From Hexactinellida sp. DTS-2022 (lineage: Eukaryota > Porifera > Hexactinellida), in contig JAPNXP010000001.1 in NCBI GenBank assembly GCA_028753945.1, forward strand, positions 10,468,501 to 10,532,500: a stretch of 64,000 bases of DNA, given 5' to 3'. The notes under the pieces were generated by a model that worked only from the letters and a program-made list of their open reading frames with translations, was not told where the DNA came from and did no database searches. Below, one piece after another: positions 36,601-48,600 of this stretch. Position 1 is the first letter of the stretch; the number at the start of each line of letters is the position of its first letter. The position numbers and the translations under genes were made by a program.

Positions 36601-39600
36601 TATTTATAACATTTGGAAGTTAATTATATCTCAATTTTAAATCCCGTTTCTATACCCCAATCACTTTAATGCAATCCGGACAAACAAACAAACACACATC
36701 AATCAAGTTTTAATAATACGTATGGATTTTTATTTTAACTAGAAATCAACACGTCAGAATCCATCTTAAATTTTTTATTATTATTTTTTATTTTATTTTT
36801 TTAAAGGTGAGTGATTATTTAATACGTTCCGACAATGTCTAAATATACAAGTGCATATACATTTGTCCCAGTGTAAAATATATTCCAAAGATTAGTGTTA
36901 ATTAAGGTGGATCCAAATCTATTGGAAAGGGTCATCCTCCTCATCTCCATGTACGCTCATGGTACCTAGCACAGAAGCGGCATTTCCCCTTTGTATAGCT
37001 ACTGAGAGTCGCTGGACTAGGTATGTGTACGATTTGGGGTCTTTTGATTCTTGTCTTACCTTCCTTCCTAGCTCTTGAATAAAGCACGCAGTATCTGGCC
37101 CAAAGCACCCAGTTGTTTCGATAGCCACTGGTGCGAAGTAGTGTGTCGATAAGAGATTGTAATATTTTGACCTTTTTAAAGTTTCAGCTTTAGCTGCCAC
37201 TAATCTTAAAATTAAAATATTAATTTACTACCATCATTTGATAATGATATAATATCTTTAGTATATTTGTAAATAACTTGGCTATTCATTAATTACATAA
37301 CCGTTGGTGGCTGTTGATTGTCTCATGCTTGGGTGACATTCTGGTGTATCATATCCTAGTATTTAATGTGACCTCATTTTTCCTGATAGCTTCTTTGAAT
37401 CTAGATAACCCTTCTATTGTGGCTTCTTAGTGTTGAAGTTATTTCTCTTTAAATGAACTGTACGTTCTTTTCATGTCTGGAAATATTTAGCTTACTATTA
37501 TAATGTATTTGTTGATGACATTATGTGAGATCCTATTTGTGTAGATTACTTAGGTTAAGTTGCTAGAAATGCAGTGTGAAGCCAATGCTTCGATGGTTCG
37601 TCACTTTTGCATCCCTTTTATGCACACTTGAACTGATAACTACTCACATTAGGCAGACGGATCGATATTTGTATAGCACTGATTTTCCTTGTTAATAATT
37701 TCTGTAACTAAGTTATTTCCAGATATGTATGATACTCAATTTAGTGTTTATTTCCAAGTTGTATAATACGTATACGTTAAGTTCTTCACGGAATTACAAG
37801 CTTATTTTACAGGAGATATATAAACTATACATTTATATTTATGCAGAAAATAATGTACAATATTGTATAGTATTTACTGTGAAAGCTAAATTACATACAT
37901 ATCAAAACTTGTGATTTTATTGTATTCTAAGTTGTTGTTACTATCTTGTTTGTGTATTGTAACGACACCCCTCCGAAATCTCATTCGTCTCTCATATATT
38001 TTAGCATGTGGCTCTAATTATGTTCATTATAAGAAAAACCTACCTTGGTTCTATGTGGAATACGAGTCGAGCCCTTTGGTCTGTGTCGCTTCGCGATGGG
38101 TCACTCTCTCACAAAGTCTGCTTCGATGACTTTGTTTATACGTGTTCGGCGTTACGCTCTTCAAAATAACCATTCATAATTAGGGCTGAAAAGAATATTC
38201 GATAAGTAAAGAACGAACCTTTTTCTAAACGAACGAATATTCGTATATTCGTTCGTTTTGATGACTAAGAATTAAATAAATTTTTACGACTCAAAATACA
38301 GTGGGAATTAGTTTTTTGTTAATGTTACAATAATTTAATCATAGTTGCAAATAATTTATAGATACAGTTAGTCAGCTAGATTTGGTAGGAATTTAAAACA
38401 ACAAAGTCCTGTTGTTGTCGAAAAGTAGTCAACGAATATCCGTTTCAATCTAATATTCGCTATATTCGTTTCAGCTCTATTCACAATGAGTACACTATTG
38501 TCGATCTGTGACGCAAAGTAACTACAGTGTAACAAGTGTTCTCACATTGAGTTAACCTTCTATGGTACCTGGAGTCAATCCGATCGGAATTGGAGGTGTT
38601 ATACCTGAAATACATATCCATTTACATCAATAGTAGTCACAAATTCGCTTAAACCCATTAAATCGTTGTCACAATGCTAAATACTACCCCTGAATATTTT
38701 TTTGTTTTCTTCTACTTATGGCCTCCAATTAACTCTGGACAAACAAATATAGATAGACATACTATTTATTTCCACACATATATTTCTATAGGAAGTAAGG
38801 GCTATCAGTCGGGAAACTTGACAAGCGACACCTCCAGAAGCACATCTCCCTCTCTCAGCGAGTCTCATAGCAAGTCTGCGTATTCCCAGGAGCACACGCC
38901 CTACGGAGACACGGTCCCAGTTGTCAGTCCGTATTTCCACTCAGAGTATATACCCTCGTACAAAGTCCCGATACATCCTGTCTCCACATCTGGAGACGAC
39001 ACACCCCAGGAGTTCCTTGACAACCTAACTGATCCAGAGGAATTATCTATGAGTTTACAGGTGGAAAATTTACATTTGGATTCCGAATCAAAAGACAAGA
39101 ATCGGACTCTCACTCGTGAGGATCCGCCGGTAGATAACAATGACTGTGAATGGGAGTCGATTGACAATGTTATGGACATGGTGGCTCAGATCTCCAGTGA
39201 GATCGAGAGCAGCACCAGTACAGACATGACGGCCTCTCTCCGTCCCTCCTCCGTCCCAGACCTAATGCAGGGCATAGAGCTCCCGCATAGGGCGGCCCTG
39301 CTCATGAGCAACGGATTTGACGACATTGGGTTCCTGGCCGGGGTGCTCACTCAGGATGAGCTGGAAGAGATAGGGATAGAGGACATTGCTGAGATACAGT
39401 GAGTTCCTATTATACTATACTGTATGTTCACATAGCTATGAATGCAGATAGGATTGTTATCTACAGGAAATAATTAGATACGGCGGAATCCCGGAATTAC
39501 GGTAACCCCCGGAACCGATAAAATGGCCGTAATTTCAAATACATTAATATTAATATCTAATATATGAGGTGAAATGAAACTTTAAAAGTGCCCGGAATAT

Positions 39601-42600
39601 TTGAGTGCCGCTATTCTGGGGTGACCGTTCCACTGTAGTTGGATTGCTCTATTCTCTTAATTAATAAATTAATATGAATACTAAAATAGTAGTTGTATAG
39701 TGGTGGAAATGACGGATCCATTATCGAAAAAGGATTTATAACTAAGTTATAGGATAAACCATTAGTTTAATACATTCTAAATTATAACATTATTACTGCA
39801 AATAATGATTTATTGGTTAGATACTCTGCAACTTTTTCAATTAGCTATGTTAATGTGTTTAGTAATATTATTACCGGTTAATATTAAAATCACTTTTTGT
39901 TTTTTTTGCTTGCAAGTTGCATGTTAGTAATTTAAATTTACATGATTATAGCAGGATTTTTACAACTTGTTCTATATTATTCTGAATAATTTTATTCTAA
40001 ATAATAGGAGTGTTTGAACAACATTTATGTACAATGTTGATTAAAACGGCGTTTTCATAAACACTATTATTGTTTGTTTCTGCCCTCTCAAAATGTTTTC
40101 AAATTAAACCTCACAATTTGACATCGCTGCTATTCAACTCTACAACCCATATCGTGAAAAATATAGATAGGAGAAAACATATAGGACCTATAATAATTAC
40201 AAACACGATTACACGAACTATGAATAATTATTTAATTAATGCTGTTATTAGTCTTACTACTGGAGTAAGTTATTGAATAGAAATCTTAGTTTAACATCGA
40301 GTTAACATGATGTGAGGACCGGAATCGTTTGATAAGAATTATACCCAAGTGCGCGTCTCACATGACTAATCGACAGGTTTCCTTCCCATGAGCTACTATG
40401 GAATTTGTTGGGTATCACTACAGTATATAAACCTTATAACTTCTAAGCCGAAACAGTTGAAATACACTTACATTTTTATTATTCTCATTTATACAGTACT
40501 CCTATTAATAAGAAATACTAGAATAACAGAAATACAGAAGGCATATATTGTGTAGTTGACAAGCTTATTTCTGGGATTTCGAATATCGAATATTATAAAT
40601 TAACTTTGTTGTGTGCAACTTAGAATGGCTACTCCACTTTAAATACAGAACAATATACAGTTGATGTATATGACTCGATTTGTTTGCAAATGTTTAATCT
40701 ATTTATTTTCTAGAACTCTTGCACTAGTCGTATGTCAAGCGATTTGTATGGGCTCTTTAACTCAATAATACAAATGTATTCTATTAATTCAACGTATTAT
40801 TACGTTAATAGAATGATATTCTAGTGTGAACTAATTACTTCTGTTTAAATGAATTTATTAAATAGATTACCATAGTGTTGCTTCTGCTATATGGAATGTA
40901 GAACAGTAAGACGGATATAAAACAGAAAATAATGATTATCTTTAAATATACACACTCCAATGACTAAGTATAAACATATAAATCGTTTATTATTATTTAT
41001 TTCCACTTAAGTCACTCTGCACCACAATCAAACATGTTTTAAACAAATGAATTAATTTATTATTTGAATACGTATTTACCACTGGAGTGTATAACCTAAC
41101 GGGATACCATATAATACTGTACGTGTCCTATAGACACATCCTCGCGGCAGTTAACATCCTCCCTGCTCCCATCATTAACACCAAGCCTTCCACTGTTAGT
41201 CAATGGTTAATACAGATTGGATTACACCAACTGTACCACTTATTCACTTGCAAAGGCTATAATACAATTAATGACGTCTGCCATCTGCGGGAACTCCAAC
41301 TAAGTACGATTCTTCAGATTCACCAGCTGGGCTACCGAAAGAGAATTCACTACTCTCTGTCTCAAATCCGCGCTGCTACTCCAAACAGGAACTTCGCCCC
41401 TTCGAACTCAGATCTACCCTCTCCGTCGGACAGACCCCTCCCCATGAACCCCGTGCCGCCCCCGCCCCCCAGAGGCGACTCCTATGCTGTCACTCAGCAG
41501 TTCCTCTCCCAGTACGACAGGTACAGCACCAACTCCTATCCGAGAGACGCCTCCCGTACTACTGCCAGGAGGAGCGGATCTGTCCCACACGAGGACCACT
41601 ACACTCAGCCGAATCCCCTCGTCGCCAACCCTCCGCCCCTCCCTCCCAAGGCCCCGGCTGCCGACCCCACCAGTGCCACGAGAAAGCCGGTGCTCCTTCC
41701 CAAGCCAGTGCTCACTAACAATATTGTCCTAAAGAACAGCAGCAGTTTCACCGTAACCCCCCTGCGTCCCGAGAGGCTGGGACACACCGGGGAGCGACAA
41801 GCCGCTCAGTCTAAGAACTCATATTCTCAGATTGGAGTGCAGCTTAAACACACCGTGGATCTTATGTCCGACAACTCTAAGCAAACCCTGATCAGCTATC
41901 TCTCCCGATCTCTCCACCCTAACGATATCTCCCCCGCTAATCCTAACGACAGCAGCAGTCCCGCTGTGCAACAGAAATCTTCCAAGGGACACGCCTATTC
42001 CCATGTCAAACCAAACCAACGGAAATCTGACAAGTCCCCTTTCGAGGGCTTCGAGTTCGTGACCTCTCCCATCTACCAGCAGCGCATAGAAGAGACAGGA
42101 GAGAGCATGCCTCCGGAGGCCCCCAAGCGGAAGGACAGACGCTACCACAGCATGAAGTCCCACCCCCGGGTCGTGTCTGCTCCCACTGACGAGAGTATCG
42201 CTAGCTTCTACGCAGAGGGAGCGGCGAAAGGACACACCGAGCAGAAGAAGAACAGATTTGGGAAGTTCAGGTCTAGCAAGAAGATCGTTAAGCAGAACCC
42301 AGTGTACGAGTCTTCTGGTGTGCTCCAGGTAACTAGTTATTTTAGTAAGTTTGTATTGATCTTTCTCCGTAAATCTGGCAATATTCAACATTAAATAAAG
42401 ATAAGTATCAGTCACTTAAGAACTGAAGTAACATGATATCTAATTTATGCGATTGATGATTTGACAATTACTGTGCTTTACTACCCTTATCATTAATTTA
42501 TATGACCTTAATTGTACCCGTTATAAAGAATGCCCGAATTTAGATTTGTCGAATGTCATCATGAGCCATACAAGTTGCTAAAATTAGAAATCATTTACAG

Positions 42601-45600
42601 TTTTTAGCTACGGCTATCCATTGAAGTTTTATCTATCTATCTACTTCATCTGATATATAAAATATTTTAAATGACGTTAATTTCCGTTCATTAACGTAGT
42701 TTACTAATATGAACTCGTCATTACGTATTAAAATGTGTATTTTGCCTGCATTTAGTATTTTCCTATTCCACAGTTCCACTTAGTCCCGTCTTACGAGTTG
42801 ATCTTTAATTCTAGGATTTGTAATTGCAAACCATAGATTGATATTAAAGTTACTATCTAGCTACCACATTAATTACTGATGAAGTCAATGTGTGCTAATT
42901 GGTATGATGGCTTCCATATGAAGTTACAGTGAACTACCGTTATAATTAATCATCGTTATAATCTGCTTTTAACAAATGGAGAATTTACCAGAGCACTAGA
43001 TTAATTAATTATTATAACGAATATCCGGATATAGCGAAGGAATTTACCTATCCCAAGCACTTCGTTATAATTATAACGAGAGTTCACTATATGTTATTAT
43101 ACTAAAACACATAGTTAATCAATGCTAGCTGCCTCATACAACTGTACTGTGTTCGTATCCATTGTTTGTCATACAATAATGTCCCTACTAGTTAGCATTA
43201 ACTTCTCAATGCAACAATACTCAGTGAAATAATGCATGCGAGTAAGAGGAAATTATTGGGAAAATATCCTACCAATTTAGGCAAACACAACTTTTAATCG
43301 ATTTAATGACGTATAGTTTTATAGAATTCTAAATAGTTTCATGGTAGGATTATATACGCTATATTTGTTATAAAAGTGGGTCTTATATCCGGATACCCAC
43401 TCGTTTCGAGATTCATTTTGCACTTTACCCTTATCGCTAGACTATACGTGAGCTAATATATAATATAAACCTTCCATCACTAGGGTCTACCAGTTGATTA
43501 CCAGTATCCTCGAGCCCCTCCCGTGAACAGAGTATCCAAACCGATCCTGACCACCCCCGCTATCTCCCCTCCCCCCTCCTCTAGCGGGGACCCGCCAGAG
43601 GAGATCCGCATCAGATCCCCTCTGGTCATGCGGAAAGAGACCATGAGTCCCAGTCTGGAGAGCTATGACGTAGTAGAGGATGATGCACATAACATCTGGG
43701 TGCATCCTGTCAACAAGCTGACTTCCGGTTCTATCACCTACACGGTTAAGGTGGGTAAATAGTAGATACATATCTTATTATACGAATAGTGTTCATATTA
43801 TGCTAAGTTAATTCATTACTCTAAGATTGATTACTCTGCTTGTGTATGACTGACTAACCAGTGAATATTCATGTAGTTTCTGGGATCAGCTGTTGTTTCT
43901 TCTCTTGTTGGCAAGGAGACGATAAACAACACCTGCAAGAAAATCAAGGTAAACGACTCTTTAATTATTAAATAACTATTTCAATCTAGAACTATTGCAT
44001 AGGTATTTACGTTAGCAACATAACACACTTTCCATAATTAATTATTGGCATCAGGGTTCAGTGATAGCTTGGCATACTATCTGCACATAGGGAAGAGCTA
44101 TTTGAGCCCCGTACACAGTTGTTAGTTCCTTCAATCTGTAGATTGGAATTGCCTCTCGAGATCGAGATTATATACGATTGATTAATTTATTTGAACTTGC
44201 AGACGTTGCTTATTACTGGTCGACGTATATGAAGTCAATTCTTAGATCGGATGTGGACCTAGGTTATTATAAAAATTATTGGGACTAATGTTGTGTTCTT
44301 TCCTTGAAATTCTAGGGATTTCGTGGAAAGATTAATCTTATTTAATTTTACGTAGAATCGCAGCCTTAAAGGTTGTAGATATTATCCTAAATTAATAAAT
44401 AGCAACAATTTATTTAAATCTTGAAAACTTCTTAATATACGTACTACATCGTATGATTACTAAATGGAATACTAGTATTTTTAGAAATTTATTAACATAA
44501 TTACACATATTATTATATGAAATTACTGTTGTTATAGTAAACAGGATATAAATATAATTCGTTTCCGTATTTAGGAATCTTCGAAAAGAGGAAAGAAAAT
44601 TACATCTATAAATATAGCGATTTCCTGGAAATGGATCAAAATATATGGAATCGAAAAGGAGGTAAGTCAAATGACCTCATTTTATTTTGTTACCTTTATG
44701 CGATACAGATACACAAGTGGGACACAGGTTTAAATTAATGTTGTGTGTCCCACCAGTGGCGCCACGCTAGCGCCAGATACATCAACAATGTAAGAAATGG
44801 AAAGTTTACTGGTTGGTGAACCAATGTTTCGGCTATTACGTATTTTCCATAACAATAATACATAGTAATTATTTGTTATGCAATAGTCAATAACTAGTAA
44901 TTAGTACTAATTAGATTGTCCGCATACAATTGCAAAACTTAATTAGTTGAGGTGATAAACTCATCAAATTTCACGTGATGCAGAGTATACTCTGTAATTT
45001 GCCTTTGTGACAATATTATATTGGACACGAATCAATCTTCCAAATAACAGCTTAATTAACAAACAACCTCCTAAAGCTCCTTTATAACTGAATTAGTGCA
45101 TTGTTACTATTGTGTGGTAAGTTGCAGCATTCTTCCTACCTAACCTACCTTCAGAGCTACACAGATAATACTATATATTTTAACTACCGATCATATATAA
45201 TTCCCTTAGCAAAGAGGCAGCAGTATATCAAGCTGTTCAAATTACAGAATTATCATTTTACCCCCAATTTAATATGTTCGCGATGGTTTCTGGTTATGAA
45301 CTTTGTTTATCTCACAATGACTCAAGGTGTATGCAAGATTTACAATTTGCATTATTGGAATACAAATAGAATGTGTTTCCACTCAAGCAATTAATCACTT
45401 TTTGAAGAAACACACACATATCTATGAGATCACAGTTTTATGAAGCACATTGTCTGACTCTGTATGTGTATAGGAGACAGTGTTTGTGTATACTATGTTA
45501 TGTCGATTTTGTCAAATGTTGATTTTACAAATCGACTGTTTGACAAAATCGACATAACATCAACAGAATTAATTAATTAAATTAGAGAGATGGACAGAAG

Positions 45601-48600
45601 TATATTCGAATTAAATACTTACAACCTTCCACTAAGTATTTGTGGTTACTCACAGTTACTCGTAAAAATTTCTGACTTCTCATTAATGAGTTATGAGTAA
45701 CTTTTCCATTGCTGCATAATATAATAGGAAGCAACTAGTCTAACTGTTTAGGTAATGGTGGCGTCTCTCTCACTTAAATTTGATAATCGGATATAATTGT
45801 TGTGATTTTAACTTTTGTCTGCAATAAACTTAATTATTAATTATGGTGAAGGTCCACACGCAGTTGCATTTTTTATTGTAGCTTTTGAGTCGTTTATATT
45901 TATAATTTAGTTCCTGTTATGTGCACAATTTGCCAATAACCACCACCTCATCTTCCTACACACATATCTACCCTCCCTTATATGCACACGTATATTGTAT
46001 CGAAATGATTTGTGGGCTTAATGCCCGCTATGTATTCCGTATTGAGCTATAGCATTTATTCATGATTCAATTGTGTAGCGATTAATTCAGGAGCATATGA
46101 TGCACCACATTTCTTATTCGTCCCAGTACATGGAGGACCTCAGGATGTTTGCGTTCATTTCAAGGGACAAAAAGAATCCTAAGTATTACTGCAACGTTTT
46201 CCAGTCTCCAACAATTGTTAGTTGTATTATTAATATTAATAATATAATATTATTATATAACCTATTGTTATTATGTTTATACATTGTAGGAACATGCAGA
46301 TGAAGTAGTACACACTCTAGGGCAAGCTTTTGAAGTGAGTTTGTGGCAATCATTGATTTACAGAGTACACGTATTCCTGAATTTTATACAATGTTTTTGT
46401 AGTTGAGGGTAGAACAGCATTCAAACTTCCATAATTAGCCATTTTCTCAGTCAAATACAGAATTCCTAAAATCCATCAAAATTTCAGCAATTCCTTTTAA
46501 TTATGACAAGCTGATCGTCCTCCTACGCGCGTTCTTACAACTTACACTCGGGCCTTCAGCCCTTGCTTGTATATCAAGCAAACTAACTATTGTTGTAGAG
46601 CAGGGAATCCCAACCTTTTGAGCTGTGACCCTAACCCGTCTAATTATATCCGTGGACCCCATCTTAGGTTTATATAAAGACAAAGTAATCTAATTGGAGA
46701 ATACTAATAAAATAGCGCCGGTATTGTTGGATATTTACCGTATTACCAAAATAAATAGCATAGGCGATTATTTGAGTTGAACTACACAATCGGGTTTTAA
46801 TCATTTTGATTATATAATTATTACTCCACCACCAAACCATTTTCCAATATATAATGTATGGAAATTGAAATTGTGTATAATAAGTTCATAGGCATGCTGT
46901 AGACCTCGTTATTGAATAATTATCCGCATGAAAGTGAAAATTAAATCTATTAATACATATTATTCATTAGAAATACAAAATAATGAACCGCTGTAAAAAT
47001 AATTTGCCAAATGAAAATTTACCCTTAGTCGTCACATGACTGTAGATATATCTTATTTCGTATCAAACTTTGCAAATTAAACACTACGTATTGCTAAATG
47101 AAATTTAATGAATTAGTTTTATCTGTGTCAATACTATCAAACCAAATTTCTAGATTCCTACTTCATTGTCTCTCAGCATTTTCCGAAATGGGATAGTCCA
47201 AAATTAAAGATCCAGTTATTTGATTATTTTCAAACATTGTGCAAATTAACTACACACTGGCCTAGCAAATACTGTAAAATATTATCAATACATACATCAT
47301 ACATGTGATATGTAAATTTGGTCCACCATTGCAATTAACTGCGCCAGAGCTGTACAGAACCAAGGTACAATAAATTGATCTCCTATTAGGGGAATGTTAG
47401 TTCTTGAATTACAGGATGTCTATAGTCGATTATACTCGATAGTCTAAACTAATATATGTTATCACTTTGACGTCTGGATAATAATAATGTTGATACGAAC
47501 ACCAAGGAACCGTCGAAAATTGCCGTATTATCCGGGGTCGCTTGCATGCCTTTCTATAGACTTGGGGGATTAAATATTTACGTACTCTAAACCGATATTT
47601 CACCTAACGTCTACTGTATACTATGTGTGTAATGAATGCCAGTATGTTATTGTGTTTTGTTTCCACCTGAAAGATTTCTTATCAACACTTACTGAACGCG
47701 AAAAGAGCACTGAAGACCAACAGCACTATATCCAATGTGAGTTCAATACTAGAAAATATGGTTAATTACCAGTGCACGACAAAATGAAATTTTGATGGTG
47801 GCTAATTAAGCCACCACCTCACTTTTTCTGGTGACTAAGAATAAACAACGGCTGGTTTAGCAAAGCAATTATGACTTAACAAACTTCTGATGCCGTAAAA
47901 CAACCCTAATATTATTACCAAATAATGCAACGAAAATTATAATCTAAATAAAGTCAAATACTCCACAATTTATGGTGAATGAGTTGAGCCACAAATGCAA
48001 AATTGGTGGCTTAAGAAATATCTTTTTCTGGCTAATAGTGCTACCAAACCACCTAATTTGTCGAGCACTGTTAACTACCCATATGGTGTTGTGGACGGAT
48101 ATCCATTGTTCACAAGGCTTAAGTTCAAATAGTTTCTAATTGAAATTGAACCTATGATAGCTACACACTGTCAATTCCAATCAGCCGATATGAACTTCTT
48201 TTGTGCTAGAGTATTTCAATCCCTTTGTTACTTTGCAATCAGTGGTTTGTTCGTTGCCACTTGCATATGTTCTGCTTATGATTATTCTTATATATTTTCT
48301 AAACTTATTAAATTCATTTCAAGGGAAACAAACCTGTGACATACGCTCGATCTTCCCCTCTCAAATTTCACAGATCACAATCAGTGGACGGAGTCCTATA
48401 GATATTTTTGTGAGTTTGTGTTTTCATTTATTTGAATGGAGATTTATGCTGAGTTTAACAGCCGGATTAATTACTCCAATTATGGTATTACAATTGGGAG
48501 CAATGATATTTTAAAAATTATGTAATATACTATTATCAATTTAATATTACTTGACCAAACTCCGCCTCTTATTCTAACTACTTTTTGACTACAAATTAAT

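Larger units (their letters stand above)
35405..38791. other. ANKS1-like intron 14
   Basis: AT-rich, 3.4 kb. Identified parts are a CCCGGG-palindrome cluster (36425-36500), a LINE-like tail (36560-36722), a reverse-transcriptase fragment (36919-37206, minus) and a hAT element (38181-38479). A stretch at 38059-38150 resembles 31339-31380 (both contain GAGTC, then CTTTGGTCT or CTTCGGTCT, then GTCGCTT). No gene. Confidence 0.5.

Noticed and set aside
44750-44785. GGCGCCACGCTAGCGCC near a CAGTGG end, a possible transposon terminus.
   Set aside because: No partner end or target duplication found.
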